A DNA stretch of 64,000 nucleotides from RGIG4608 sp045606265 (GTDB lineage: Bacteria > Bacillota > Clostridia > Oscillospirales > CAG-272): the NCBI GenBank assembly GCA_045606265.1, contig JAZURO010000165.1, positions 6,431 to 70,430 on the forward strand, given 5' to 3'. The translations under genes were made by a program, and so were the position numbers. Numbering within the stretch: the stretch's first letter is position 1; each line of letters opens with the position of its first letter. Below the pieces are notes generated by a model. It had not been told where the DNA came from. It was given only the letters and a program-made list of their open reading frames with translations, and made no database searches. Positions 38,007 to 45,985 of this stretch are shown here, piece after piece.

Positions 38007-39161
38007 ATGACGGTAACATTAACTATTAAGAACAATCGTTATTACGCAGTCGTCAACTACAAAGAGATTGATCAATACAAACAAAAATGGATCGCTCTTG
38101 GTTTGCCGGTCAAGAACAATAAGCGTAAAGCCGAAGCAATGATTGAGAAAATTAAACGAGAGTACGAGGAAGCGTATTCGATGCCCGGCGGAGACACACT
38201 GTTTGTGATTTATATAAAGAAATGGCTTTATGACAAAAAGCCAATGATTGAGTTGTCAACTTGGGAAGGATATCAAATCTATGCGGAAAGACATATCATT
38301 CCGTATTTTGAACCACTCGGGTTGTCTTTGCGAGAAGTCAAACCGCATCATATTAAAGACTATTATGAGCACAAATATGTGAGTGGCAGACTTGATGGAA
38401 AAGAGGGCGGCTTATCAATTGCGTCCATTAAAAAACACGGAATTGTATTAAAAGAAGTGTTGAATGAAGCGGTGCTTGAAGAGCTAATCCCAAGGAATCC
38501 TGCATCTGGCGTTAAACTTCCAGCTAAAATATCCTCGCAGAGGGACAGGGTGTTCTTAAATGCACAAGAAGCAAATCAAGTCCTCACAGCATTCGCAGGA
38601 CATCAACTGCAACCTTTGGTTTATACAACGATGTACTACGGTCTTCGTCGTTCCGAGGTTCTTGGCTTACGATGGAGTGCGGTTGATTTTGAGAAAGACA
38701 CAATTACAATCAATCATACGGTTGTTAAAAACAAAACCATTGTGGAAAAGAATTCCACAAAAACACAAAGCAGCTTCCATACTTACAAACTGATCGACGA
38801 TGTGAAGAAAGTTCTTCTTGAGCACAAAGCTCGGCAGGATGAGAACCGTAAAACATTCGGGCGTGAATACAAAGAGAGTGACTACATATTCGTTTGGGAC
38901 GACGGGACGAAATTCAGACCAGACTATGTGACACGAGGATTCCAAAGAGTGCTAAAATCTCACGATCTTCCTATGATGAGATTTCACGACCTTAGACATA
39001 GTACAGCGAGCATTCTGTACGATAAGGGATGGGATTTGAAGGACATACAGTTATGGCTTAGACACTCGAGCATTGATGTAACGGCTGATATTTACACCCA
39101 CATCAGCGAAAACAGAAAGTCAAGTATGGCGAGCAGCTTAAATTCGACATTTAAGTTGTGA
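38007..39161 (+). CDS. int: Tyrosine integrase (Tn916/phage type)
   Basis: 384 residues. An AP2-like arm-binding N-terminus (about 1-60) is followed by a SAM-like core-binding domain (about 65-165) and the catalytic domain. Catalytic residues: Arg in YYGLRRSEVLGL, Lys in the STKTQSS beta-hairpin region, HDLRH box, His in WLRHSSI and Tyr in ADIYTHIS. All are conserved, so it should be active. It lies 40 bases after the excisionase-like gene. Together they imply a temperate or integrative lifestyle. Confidence 0.93.
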   Translation: MTVTLTIKNNRYYAVVNYKEIDQYKQKWIALGLPVKNNKRKAEAMIEKIKREYEEAYSMPGGDTLFVIYIKKWLYDKKPMIELSTWEGYQIYAERHIIPYFEPLGLSLREVKPHHIKDYYEHKYVSGRLDGKEGGLSIASIKKHGIVLKEVLNEAVLEELIPRNPASGVKLPAKISSQRDRVFLNAQEANQVLTAFAGHQLQPLVYTTMYYGLRRSEVLGLRWSAVDFEKDTITINHTVVKNKTIVEKNSTKTQSSFHTYKLIDDVKKVLLEHKARQDENRKTFGREYKESDYIFVWDDGTKFRPDYVTRGFQRVLKSHDLPMMRFHDLRHSTASILYDKGWDLKDIQLWLRHSSIDVTADIYTHISENRKSSMASSLNSTFKL

Positions 39162-39166
39162 GGAAA

Positions 39167-39406
39167 ATGAAACTAAATTTTGAAAACAGCAGAGGGGTCG
39201 AAAGATGTATTGCCGAGGTTGCAACGTTAGAAGAAGCTCATAAGGAAATCAAAAAGTTTCTTGACGACCATAACTTCAAGTCATATTACACTCGAAGATG
39301 GAATCCGCAACCTTGGCATACTGTTTTCGATGTCGGTAGTCATACCGAGTTCTTCCATCTGTATGACGAGGAGATGATGCAGAATGAGCAGGGTAATATT
39401 TCTTGA
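39167..39406 (+). CDS. Hypothetical small protein
   Basis: 79 residues from the ATG at 39167 (TGAGGAAA upstream); a GTG two codons earlier would overlap the integrase stop. The middle has RRWNPQPWHTVFDVGSHTEFFHL, an alpha/beta pattern seen in small phage proteins. It overlaps the next gene by 23 bases. Confidence 0.6.
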   Translation: MKLNFENSRGVERCIAEVATLEEAHKEIKKFLDDHNFKSYYTRRWNPQPWHTVFDVGSHTEFFHLYDEEMMQNEQGNIS

Positions 39407-39899
39407 TTACGACGGAGTAGTCAACACTCCTATGTGGAACGACAAAGGAACAACTTGTAAGTATAACTTCCCAAAAGACGGAAAGGTTAATAACTTTCAG
39501 GCGGTTCAATGGCTTTCGGAATTCTGCAAGAAGTGCCATTACGACATTGTTGTATCAAGCAGTTGGAGAACCGATTCAAACTACAAAGAGTGTTTAATTA
39601 ACGGCGGACTTCGCGACGGAATTCAAATACTCGGTAAAACACCAGACTTTCGCGGACAACAAAGGCGCGGAAGCGAAATCAAGTCTTATCTTGAAACACA
39701 TCCCGAAATTAAATACTACATTATCGTAGACGATATTGATGATATGCTTCCCGAGCAAGAAGATCATTTCGTACAGACGGATGAGAGTCGCGGTTTCGGA
39801 ATGACGGAGTATCGCAAATGCATTGAGATATTCCTTAAAGATAATGGACATAAAGGAAGTTTTTGGACAAATAACAAGGAGAGCAGCGATGGGAACTGA
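39384..39899 (+). CDS. HAD-fold phosphatase-like protein of the Swiss-Army-Knife RNA repair type
   Basis: 171 residues. The HAD motif I is FLDYDGVVNTP (nucleophile Asp and acid Asp), motif II is VVSSSWR, and a late carboxylate pair is VDDIDDM. This short HAD with SSSWR is characteristic of the HAD domain found in Swiss-Army-Knife RNA-repair proteins and their phage relatives. An RNA 3'-end or nucleotide phosphatase is likely. It complements the Pnkp/Thg1 genes at 16-21 kb. Its stop overlaps the next gene by 11 bases. Confidence 0.8.
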   Translation: MSRVIFLDYDGVVNTPMWNDKGTTCKYNFPKDGKVNNFQAVQWLSEFCKKCHYDIVVSSSWRTDSNYKECLINGGLRDGIQILGKTPDFRGQQRRGSEIKSYLETHPEIKYYIIVDDIDDMLPEQEDHFVQTDESRGFGMTEYRKCIEIFLKDNGHKGSFWTNNKESSDGN

Positions 39900-40521
39900 T
39901 ATTCATATGCGTGTAGAATACCGTCCGAGGCTTTACGAATATAAAAACAATCGTCTTGAAGGCTATACAGGAGAGTGGCACAGCGCAGACCTGTTTAGGA
40001 TGCCTGTTAAGGGAGAGGACTCATACCGAGTCATTGAACTCTGGGAGAACAGGGACTACGGACTGTTTGCCACATTAGCTAACGTTCGTAACTACGGAGA
40101 TACTGTGTATATTGACACGCCACGAGGATTGCCAGACGATTCTTGTGAATACATAAAGAAAGAACTTGGAGATTGCGATGAGTGGGGACATTCCGCATCT
40201 TATTTCACACTCAAGGAATTATATGATTTCTATAAAAAGTATGGAGAGATCCGCAGAAGCGGAATGATTTCACCAGCGGACAGAGACAGACTTGATATCG
40301 AAGGAATTACGCCAGAATCGTGGTGTCAAGGTACAAACCAAGAGGGATGGGAGCGCCGTGAGTGGACAGAAAAGAATTGGTCTCTCGAGAGACTAATTAA
40401 CAAGTTGAAAATCCGAGCCGAGGAGTTGGGTATGTGTTACGACTTTGACTTTGAACGCAATAATGACAGAGCAATTTCGGCGATGGAAAACATCCGCATC
40501 GTCTTCTGCTTTGACAGTTAA
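39889..40521 (+). CDS. Conserved phage protein starting MGTDIH
   Basis: 210 residues. MGTDIHMRVEYR is the N-terminal hallmark of a phage/bacterial family of unknown function, followed by conserved aromatic segments (YRVIELWENRDYGLFATLANVR). The ATG at 39889 follows AAGGAGAGCAGCG inside the preceding gene. No catalytic residues can be assigned. Confidence 0.78.
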   Translation: MGTDIHMRVEYRPRLYEYKNNRLEGYTGEWHSADLFRMPVKGEDSYRVIELWENRDYGLFATLANVRNYGDTVYIDTPRGLPDDSCEYIKKELGDCDEWGHSASYFTLKELYDFYKKYGEIRRSGMISPADRDRLDIEGITPESWCQGTNQEGWERREWTEKNWSLERLINKLKIRAEELGMCYDFDFERNNDRAISAMENIRIVFCFDS

Positions 40522-40531
40522 GGAGGCTCGA

Positions 40532-40885
40532 ATGAAAGCAATTTGGAAGTTTCAACTATCAGAGGGTGTGACGGAAATCGAAGCACCAGTTGTTAAGTTT
40601 CTGACCGTACAACTGCAAGCTGGTACGCCTTGCGTTTGGGCAATTGTAGATACGGACAGAAGACCAAAGAAATTCAATGTGTCTCTCGTCGGTACTGGAT
40701 GGGAGATGGATACCGTAAACCCTGATAAGTACATTGGTACGGTACAAATCGGTGGATTTGTATGGCATTACTTTTGGGAGGAAGTCCGAACTCCTCTAAA
40801 GATTAAGGAAGTAATTAAAGACCAGACATTTACTGTTCTTGCGGCAAACCCAAAGAACAGAGCGTACCCGACTTTGCAAAGATGA
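40532..40885 (+). CDS. DUF7352-like protein
   Basis: 117 residues beginning MKAIWKFQLSEGVTEIEAP, followed by the family pattern of a QLQAGTPCVWAIVDTD strand pair and a GTGWEMD...YIGTVQIGGFVWHYF end. This small beta protein occurs in many phages; no function is known. AAGGAGGCTCGA precedes the start. Confidence 0.78.
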   Translation: MKAIWKFQLSEGVTEIEAPVVKFLTVQLQAGTPCVWAIVDTDRRPKKFNVSLVGTGWEMDTVNPDKYIGTVQIGGFVWHYFWEEVRTPLKIKEVIKDQTFTVLAANPKNRAYPTLQR

Positions 40886-41055
40886 TTTGCAGAAAACCCC
40901 GTTTTTTCTAACGCACTTTCGGGAACTACGGTTCTAAAAAATCAAAAAAGTTTCCGATTAGTCGATGAAATAAAGTGTCTTTCTTAAAGGAATTCTCTAA
41001 TTGTCGTAGAGGGACACACCACACCAAAATACATAATTAAAGGAGAAAAAAGAAA
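40886..41055 (+). promoter_or_regulatory. Leader/intergenic region before the Pth2 unit
   Basis: 170 bases without a gene. A small hairpin GAAC-TAC-GGTTC lies near 40923, and GTGTC (about 40975) can pair with GACAC (about 41011). The final AAAGGAGAAAAAA is a strong ribosome binding site. No clear -35/-10 pair is visible, so whether it is a promoter or an untranslated leader is open. Confidence 0.35.
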
Positions 41056-41301
41056 ATGGCAACCAAGAAGAAAGCCACTATCATAACCGCAGAAAGTTTG
41101 AAGGCGAAGTCCGAGAGCGCAATCAGCGCATTTAAGACTCTCATCGCTGGTCTTAAGGCGACCAACGAGGAAGCGGCTGTGGCAAAGGCTGCAAACGCAG
41201 AGCAGATTACGAAGCTCGAGCAGGAGAATGCGGCAATCGACTTGTTGACTGCTCAGAACGATAAGATCGTTCAGAACGTCGAGAATTTGTTTATCGTATG
41301 A
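41056..41301 (+). CDS. Small helical protein
   Basis: 81 residues, nearly all helix with Ala-rich heptads (SAFKTLIAGLKATNEEAAVAKAANAEQ) suggesting a coiled coil. Basic start MATKKKA. It overlaps Pth2 by 4 bases (ATGA). No function assigned. Confidence 0.68.
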   Translation: MATKKKATIITAESLKAKSESAISAFKTLIAGLKATNEEAAVAKAANAEQITKLEQENAAIDLLTAQNDKIVQNVENLFIV

Positions 41302-41756
41302 GACAGTTAATTATCGCAAGAAAAGATTTGCAAATGTCGCCCGGTAAACTCGCCGCACAGTGTTGTCACGCATCTCTTGCCTTTATCACATCAAAAATGC
41401 GAGACAGAGACAAGATGATTGTGGCAACGAACACGGCAACCGACGAGATCGGATACGCAACGGAAGTATTTTTCAGCAAAAATATTTACGAGGACTGGAT
41501 TAGCGGGGTATTTACAAAGACTATTTGTGAAGCCAGAAATCGTAATCATTTGATGAAGGCGGTTGCGGTCGCGACGGAGCTCGGTATGAAAGAAGGCGAG
41601 GATTTCTTCCTTATTAAGGACTGCTGCTTGACAGAACTTGAGCCAGAAGAGGTTGACGAGAACGGTGTCGGCAGAACGCTCACTTGTATCGGATTTAAGC
41701 CTTTGCCAGACGATATAGCACATCAAATCAGCAAGAAGTTTCAACTTTACAGGTAA
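41298..41756 (+). CDS. pth2: Peptidyl-tRNA hydrolase, Pth2-like
   Basis: 152 residues. Pth2 hydrolyses peptidyl-tRNA esters and is typical of archaea and eukaryotes, with phage versions known. The N-terminal signature is clear: LIIARKDLQMSPGKLAAQCCHASLAF, matching the Pth2 Lys, GKxAAQ and HA positions. A central KAVAVATELGM helix and a C-terminal GFKPLPDD and KKFQLYR also fit. Together with tRNA genes and RNA repair genes it would rescue tRNAs stalled on peptides. Confidence 0.88.
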   Translation: MRQLIIARKDLQMSPGKLAAQCCHASLAFITSKMRDRDKMIVATNTATDEIGYATEVFFSKNIYEDWISGVFTKTICEARNRNHLMKAVAVATELGMKEGEDFFLIKDCCLTELEPEEVDENGVGRTLTCIGFKPLPDDIAHQISKKFQLYR

Positions 41757-41761
41757 TATGT

Positions 41762-41950
41762 ATGGCTAAGAACAACGACCACAAGAAAGTCTACGATATT
41801 GATGAATTCGCAAGACACTATTACTGTCAAGGGGCGCGACTAAGGCAGTTAAGAGAAGACAAGCACCGCGCAAAGAAAAAGGCTCGTAACGAGCGTAAAC
41901 GCAGTACGAGCCTTGACGAATATGAAGATTATGAGGAAGAGAAGGACTAA
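41762..41950 (+). CDS. Small basic-acidic helical protein
   Basis: 62 residues: a basic middle (REDKHRAKKKARNERKRS) and acidic end (DEYEDYEEEKD). Such bipolar charge suggests a disordered RNA- or protein-binding peptide. Last gene before the long intergenic region. Confidence 0.55.
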   Translation: MAKNNDHKKVYDIDEFARHYYCQGARLRQLREDKHRAKKKARNERKRSTSLDEYEDYEEEKD

Positions 41951-42093
41951 AGCAGGTTTTTATTCTTGACATAAATTTTAGAAAATTCTTGATTCGATGT
42001 CTTGAAATTTGAAAAGAGTAGTCGAAATCACTCAAAAAGGCATAGAAAAAGCCCGAATCTTTAGCATTTCTACTAAAAATTCAGGCTAATTCT

Positions 42094-42145
42094 GGTCTGA
42101 GTGACAAGACTTGAACTTGCGGCCTCTACCACCCCAAAGGAGCGG
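42094..42145 (-). other. tRNA 3'-half remnant, candidate attP
   Basis: On the minus strand this reads GGTAGAGGCC, then T-arm GCAAG-TTCAAGT-CTTGT, acceptor strand CACTCAG, discriminator A and CCA. The matching 5' acceptor strand CTGAGTG, D arm and a standard anticodon arm are absent, so it is only the 3' half of a tRNA. Phage attP sites commonly copy the 3' end of the tRNA gene into which they integrate. The integrase lies 3 kb to the left, so the match to attP is plausible but not immediate. Confidence 0.5.
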
Positions 42146-42400
42146 TATGTGTTTTTCTCGCTTTATTGTTGATTGAAAAACATATATAGACAACGCTCTT
42201 TTGTGCAAAACAACTAATTCCAAGCCGTTTTTGGGCATATAAAGGAATAATGCACAAAAACATTTCTTAGAAAAATTCTTGAAACACCTGAATTTTATTA
42301 TACGATCTGGATTTTGTCAAGGGGCTTAACACAATGTTTACTTTTCCAAATAAAAACCTGCTTTTATTTCCTATAATTTTTATTTTTTAATCAAACAACA

Positions 42401-42420
42401 CACTTTTAGACAACAAAAGG
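42401..42420 (+). promoter_or_regulatory. Repeated leader motif, copy 2
   Basis: CACTTTTAGACAACAAAAGG, identical to 33731-33750 except for one G/A. It precedes the start of the replication cluster and merges into the AAAAGGAGG binding site. A TATAAT lies 24 bases upstream. Confidence 0.5.
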
Positions 42421-42432
42421 AGGTCGATTGAA

Positions 42433-43008
42433 ATGACCAACAAGGAACGGTTCTTGGAGCTATGCTCCAAGGTAAATCGAGAAGGTATAAGCGAGTTGCT
42501 CAAATGGCTCGAGAGTAGCGACTTTTATTATTGTCCTGCAAGTGCAAGATTTCACGGGTCGCATCCGGGCGGGTTGCTTGAACACTCTCTAAACGTATAT
42601 GATGAAATGATGCGTCTCGCGAAGGCATATCCAGAAGTTGAACTTTCTGAAGAGACCGTTATCGTTACATCTTTGTTCCACGATTTGTGCAAAGTCAATC
42701 TGTATGCGACAGAAAAGCGAAACAGAAAGAACGCACAAACAGGTGCTTGGGAGTCCTATGACGCCTATACGTATAACGAAAAGTTGCACTACGGCGGTCA
42801 CGGAAGTAAATCCGTATTCATCCTTCAGAACTACATCAAGCTGTCTACCGAAGAAGCAGTTGCAATCAATTGCCATATGAGCTCTTGGGACGGAAATAAA
42901 GATGTAGGGGCGGCATTTGAACAGTTCCCAGTTGCTTGGCTTCTTCACGTAGCTGACGAGTCCGCAACCTATATTAGAGAAGGCAAGGAGACGCACGATG
43001 AAGGTTAA
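42433..43008 (+). CDS. HD-domain hydrolase
   Basis: 191 residues. HD-domain phosphohydrolases act on nucleotides such as dNTPs or on cyclic or phosphorylated nucleotide signals. The metal ligands are visible: His in PGGLLEHSL, HD in LFHDLCKVN, a later His in LHYGGHGSKSV and the closing Asp in HVADESATYI. It begins the replication cluster. Substrate cannot be read from the sequence; dNTP or signal-nucleotide hydrolysis are both possible. Confidence 0.83.
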   Translation: MTNKERFLELCSKVNREGISELLKWLESSDFYYCPASARFHGSHPGGLLEHSLNVYDEMMRLAKAYPEVELSEETVIVTSLFHDLCKVNLYATEKRNRKNAQTGAWESYDAYTYNEKLHYGGHGSKSVFILQNYIKLSTEEAVAINCHMSSWDGNKDVGAAFEQFPVAWLLHVADESATYIREGKETHDEG

Positions 43009-43219
43009 AGTAAGGCTTGACACCATTTCTGATATCAAAGGTTTTGTTAATGCAGTAAATGGTATCGCTGGCGAAGTTCACCTAACAGACGGTAACAACC
43101 TAACGGTTAGCGCCAAGTCAATTTTGGGAGCAATGTACACAATGGAATGGAGCGAGATTTATTGTACTTGCGAAAGAGACATATATCGTTTCATTCAAAA
43201 GTACGTCTTGGAGGAATAA
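42998..43219 (+). CDS. HPr/Crh-like protein lacking the phosphocarrier His
   Basis: 73 residues that follow the HPr fold from strand 1: VRLDTISDIKGFVNAVNGIAGEVHLTDGNNLTVSAKSILGAMY. The regulatory Ser46 box of HPr/Crh (AKSIxG) is intact, but the N-terminal His15 region is replaced by a DTISD segment with no His. HPr-like proteins that lack His15 but retain the Ser46 box (as in Crh) act only in regulation. It overlaps the HD gene by 11 bases. A regulatory mimic of host HPr is an inference. Confidence 0.68.
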   Translation: MKVKVRLDTISDIKGFVNAVNGIAGEVHLTDGNNLTVSAKSILGAMYTMEWSEIYCTCERDIYRFIQKYVLEE

Positions 43220-43221
43220 CA

Positions 43222-43812
43222 ATGAGTGACTGGACAGGAAATGCAAAATCAATATATACGACGCTCGGGGCGAGCAACCACACAGATTCGGAACGAGAAG
43301 AAAATGATTTCTATGCAACCGATCCAAAGGCATTGGAACTGTTGTGTGAGATGGAAAGCTTCTCTCCGAGGATTTGGGAATGCGCTTGTGGCGTTGGGCA
43401 TCTTTCCGAAGTCCTAATACATAAAGGCTACGACGTAAAGTCCACCGACCTCATAGACCGTGGATACGGTGAGGGGGGGGTAGACTTCCTCAAATGCAAC
43501 GAGATATTTGACGGAGATATCATAACAAACCCGCCATACAAGTATGCAAAAGAGTTCGTCGAGCACGCACTCGATCTTGTGCCAAACGGGCATAAGGTCG
43601 CAATGTTTCTAAAGTTCACGTTTGCGGAAGGCAAAGCCAGAAAACAGTTATTTCTGGAACAGCCACCGAAAACCGTATATGTGTCTTCATCGAGACTTAT
43701 TTGTGCAAAGAACGGAGACTTTGACTCTATATCGTCAAGCGCCGTAGCCTATGCTTGGTATGTATGGGAGAAAGGTTATACCGGGGAAACGGTATTGAAA
43801 TGGTTTAACTAA
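43222..43812 (+). CDS. Adenine-N6 DNA methyltransferase-like protein
   Basis: 196 residues with the Rossmann SAM motif IWECACGVGHLSEVL and the catalytic NPPY in IITNPPYKYAKEFVEHAL; FYATDPKALELL at the N-terminus matches phage adenine methyltransferases. It is short, lacks an obvious recognition domain, and is likely a solitary phage enzyme. A run of eight G (43473-43480) lies within the coding region between motifs I and IV. The start ATG 43222 follows TTGGAGGAATAAC. Confidence 0.83.
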   Translation: MSDWTGNAKSIYTTLGASNHTDSEREENDFYATDPKALELLCEMESFSPRIWECACGVGHLSEVLIHKGYDVKSTDLIDRGYGEGGVDFLKCNEIFDGDIITNPPYKYAKEFVEHALDLVPNGHKVAMFLKFTFAEGKARKQLFLEQPPKTVYVSSSRLICAKNGDFDSISSSAVAYAWYVWEKGYTGETVLKWFN

Positions 43813-44918
43813 TGAAAGGTTATATTAACGGCATAGATTGGATCAATATGGAGCCAATGAAATATTGGTCATATGCCTCAAGCTACGATAAAACCAAAAG
43901 ACAGGAAGAAACAGACAGGCTTGTGCGTAGTGGCGATTATCTTGGTGCATTAAAGGTCGATGGGTATTACCAGAGACTAATAAAAGACGAAGATGGCAAC
44001 TGTTTTATGGTCGCTCGTAACAGAAATGTTAGGGGCGAAATCGTCAACAAAATTGAATGGCTCCCTCAAATATCCGAATGGCTTGACGGGATGCCAAATG
44101 GTACTTGCTTTTTGTGTGAGTGTTATATTCCAAACAACGAAGGAAGTAAAAACACGACAACAATTCTCGGATGTCTAAAAGACGAGGCAATCAAGAGACA
44201 GTCGGATACTGATAGATGGTTGCATCTTTATGTGTTTGATGTAATGGCTTATGATGGCATCAATTTTGTTAATCGAACCTATCAAGAGAGAGCTCAGTTC
44301 ATTACGATGACAGAGGAAACTCTTAAGAGTCCATATGTAGAGTATGCGAGGTTCTATGAAGGAGATGCGCTCTGGAATAAAATCCAAGAATATCTTTCTG
44401 CCGGTCGCGAAGGTATGGTAGTAATGAGGAAAGATGCTGTTGTCTACAACAAGAGGACACCAGCACGAGTGAGTATCAAGATTAAGAAAGAAATTCATCA
44501 AACGATAGACTGCGTTGTCTGCGGTGCCAATCCGCCAGAAATGTATTACACAGGAACTCATCTGGAAGAATGGAAGTATTTCTGCGACAAGAATTTTGTT
44601 CGCCTACCAGAGGGGCATCACGAAGGAGATGATGTTATTCCTGTTACAAGATCCTTCTACAAGGATATGGCGGGTTCTTTGAGACTTGCTTTGTATAATA
44701 ACGGAGAAGCTCAATATTTTGGAGATTTGTCGGGACTGAGCGATGAAATTCTTTCCAACTGGGGAGATTATGTCGGAATGGTATGTGAGGTTGGCGGTAT
44801 GGAAATAGATGCCGAAAGCGGGCATATTCGACATCCGAAATTTATCCGTTGGAGGGACGACAAAATACCGCAAGAATGTAATATATCGCAAGTGTTAGAC
44901 AGAATGGAGAATGTATGA
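43812..44918 (+). CDS. ATP-dependent DNA ligase
   Basis: 368 residues. Seals nicks during replication. Adenylation motifs in order: LKVDGYY (motif I, Lys of KxDG), NRNVRGEIVNK (Ia), FLCECYIP (III), EGMVVMRKD (IV) and IKIKKE (V). The C-terminal region is a probable OB fold. Its ATG overlaps the stop of the methyltransferase by one base. Length fits phage ATP-dependent DNA ligases; RNA ligase activity is less likely given the KVDG form. Confidence 0.88.
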   Translation: MKGYINGIDWINMEPMKYWSYASSYDKTKRQEETDRLVRSGDYLGALKVDGYYQRLIKDEDGNCFMVARNRNVRGEIVNKIEWLPQISEWLDGMPNGTCFLCECYIPNNEGSKNTTTILGCLKDEAIKRQSDTDRWLHLYVFDVMAYDGINFVNRTYQERAQFITMTEETLKSPYVEYARFYEGDALWNKIQEYLSAGREGMVVMRKDAVVYNKRTPARVSIKIKKEIHQTIDCVVCGANPPEMYYTGTHLEEWKYFCDKNFVRLPEGHHEGDDVIPVTRSFYKDMAGSLRLALYNNGEAQYFGDLSGLSDEILSNWGDYVGMVCEVGGMEIDAESGHIRHPKFIRWRDDKIPQECNISQVLDRMENV

Positions 44919-45214
44919 ATACAGACAACAGAGAATACTTAAGGAGTGTTTCGCATCGGCAACTCGAAACTATGGTTCGCAATCGCGGTTATGTAAACGA
45001 GTTGCTTCGAGATAGGTTGTTTTTAATAACAGGATGCCGCGACTTCGGTGGTCAGGATGGTACGAATGGCAGTTGTGTTGAGTGCTTTTATAACAACCCA
45101 GAACTTCACAATAGATGCTGTTTGTTTCAGATGACGGCGCATAATTACATTCTTCAAAAACGCTCTCAAAACACAGTTTTGAACAACGAAAAGAATGAGC
45201 CACAAGCTTTTTAA
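44915..45214 (+). CDS. Hypothetical cysteine-containing protein
   Basis: 99 residues overlapping the ligase by 4 bases. It contains GCRDFGGQDGTNGSCVECFYNNPELHNRCC, a Cys-rich stretch with probable metal binding, between helical ends. It overlaps ERF by 20 bases. Function unknown. Confidence 0.62.
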   Translation: MNTDNREYLRSVSHRQLETMVRNRGYVNELLRDRLFLITGCRDFGGQDGTNGSCVECFYNNPELHNRCCLFQMTAHNYILQKRSQNTVLNNEKNEPQAF

Positions 45215-45971
45215 TGAAATCAAGAGGTCGCTAGAGGATGCTATTAGACTCGAGCAGTCTTTAAGTAAGAAAGGAATAGAACAGATGGAAAATCACGATA
45301 TGAATCTTCACCAAAAGCTCCTAAAAATTGCAAATATGGCGGGAGCACTTCAACGAACTAAGGCGGCGTATGGATATAAGTATGTTCCCGAGGAAGATAT
45401 TCAGGCAAAGGTAACCGCAGGTATGCAGAAGTATGGAGTAATGCTGTATCACAGCGTAGTTCCGGGCACGCTTAAAGTTGTTCCGTTTACATATACAAAC
45501 AAGAGCAATAAGACGTGCAACGAAGTTATTGTTTATGCAGACACTACTTACACTTGGGTTAATACGGACAATCCAGAAGAAAGAATCGAAAACTCTTGGG
45601 TGTTCGTAGGTCAGATGGAAGATGCTGCTCAGGCATTTGGCGCGGCAGAAACATATGCCAACAGATATTATCTGATGAAGTCTCTACAGCTTGCAACCAC
45701 GGAGTCCGACCCTGACAACTATAGAAGCAAACAGCAACAGGCTGAAGATTTTGAGGAAAACGAAGCAAAAAAGCGTCTTGGTAAGGCAATCAAGGAAGTC
45801 GTTGATATGGGCTCTGTCCTGATTAAGGGCGGAATGGACAAGTCCGAGATGATGGCTGTCGTTGCAAAACACAATAACGGTAACGGAAACCCCAGCTCAA
45901 TTGATTCTGAGGAAGTATGCAAGAAAATTATCGCAGAGTTCCAAGAGATTTCTGCAAAGCACAAGAAGTGA
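45195..45971 (+). CDS. erf: ERF-family single-strand annealing recombinase
   Basis: 258 residues. ERF proteins anneal ssDNA in phage recombination. The family core is visible: LHQKLLKIANMAGALQRTKAAYGYKYVPEEDI, then ENSWVFVGQMEDAAQAFGAAETYANRYYLMKSLQLATTESDPD, the latter the most conserved ERF block. An alternative start at ATG 45285 has a good AAAGGAATAGAACAG site and begins closer to the usual ERF N-terminus (MENHDMNLHQKL). It precedes an SSB-like protein and a nuclease, a standard recombination module. Confidence 0.9.
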   Translation: MSHKLFNEIKRSLEDAIRLEQSLSKKGIEQMENHDMNLHQKLLKIANMAGALQRTKAAYGYKYVPEEDIQAKVTAGMQKYGVMLYHSVVPGTLKVVPFTYTNKSNKTCNEVIVYADTTYTWVNTDNPEERIENSWVFVGQMEDAAQAFGAAETYANRYYLMKSLQLATTESDPDNYRSKQQQAEDFEENEAKKRLGKAIKEVVDMGSVLIKGGMDKSEMMAVVAKHNNGNGNPSSIDSEEVCKKIIAEFQEISAKHKK

Positions 45972-45985
45972 GGAGATAGATACAT

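Larger units (their letters stand above)
41951..42432 (+). other. Long intergenic region with hairpin and candidate attachment site
   Basis: 482 AT-rich bases without a gene. At 42048-42088 an imperfect hairpin (AGCCCGAAT...ATTCAGGCT with inner TTTAG/CTACTAAA) follows the 41762 gene and can act as a terminator. A tRNA 3'-half on the minus strand follows at about 42094-42145. Next to the following gene are a TATAAT at 42372-42377 and copy 2 of the repeated leader motif (42401-42420), then AAAAGGAGG. Confidence 0.5.

Noticed and set aside
42085..42165. Complete minus-strand tRNA
   Set aside because: Only T arm, acceptor 3' strand and CCA are convincing; the 5' acceptor strand, D arm and normal anticodon loop are missing. 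Reported instead as tRNA remnant/attP candidate.
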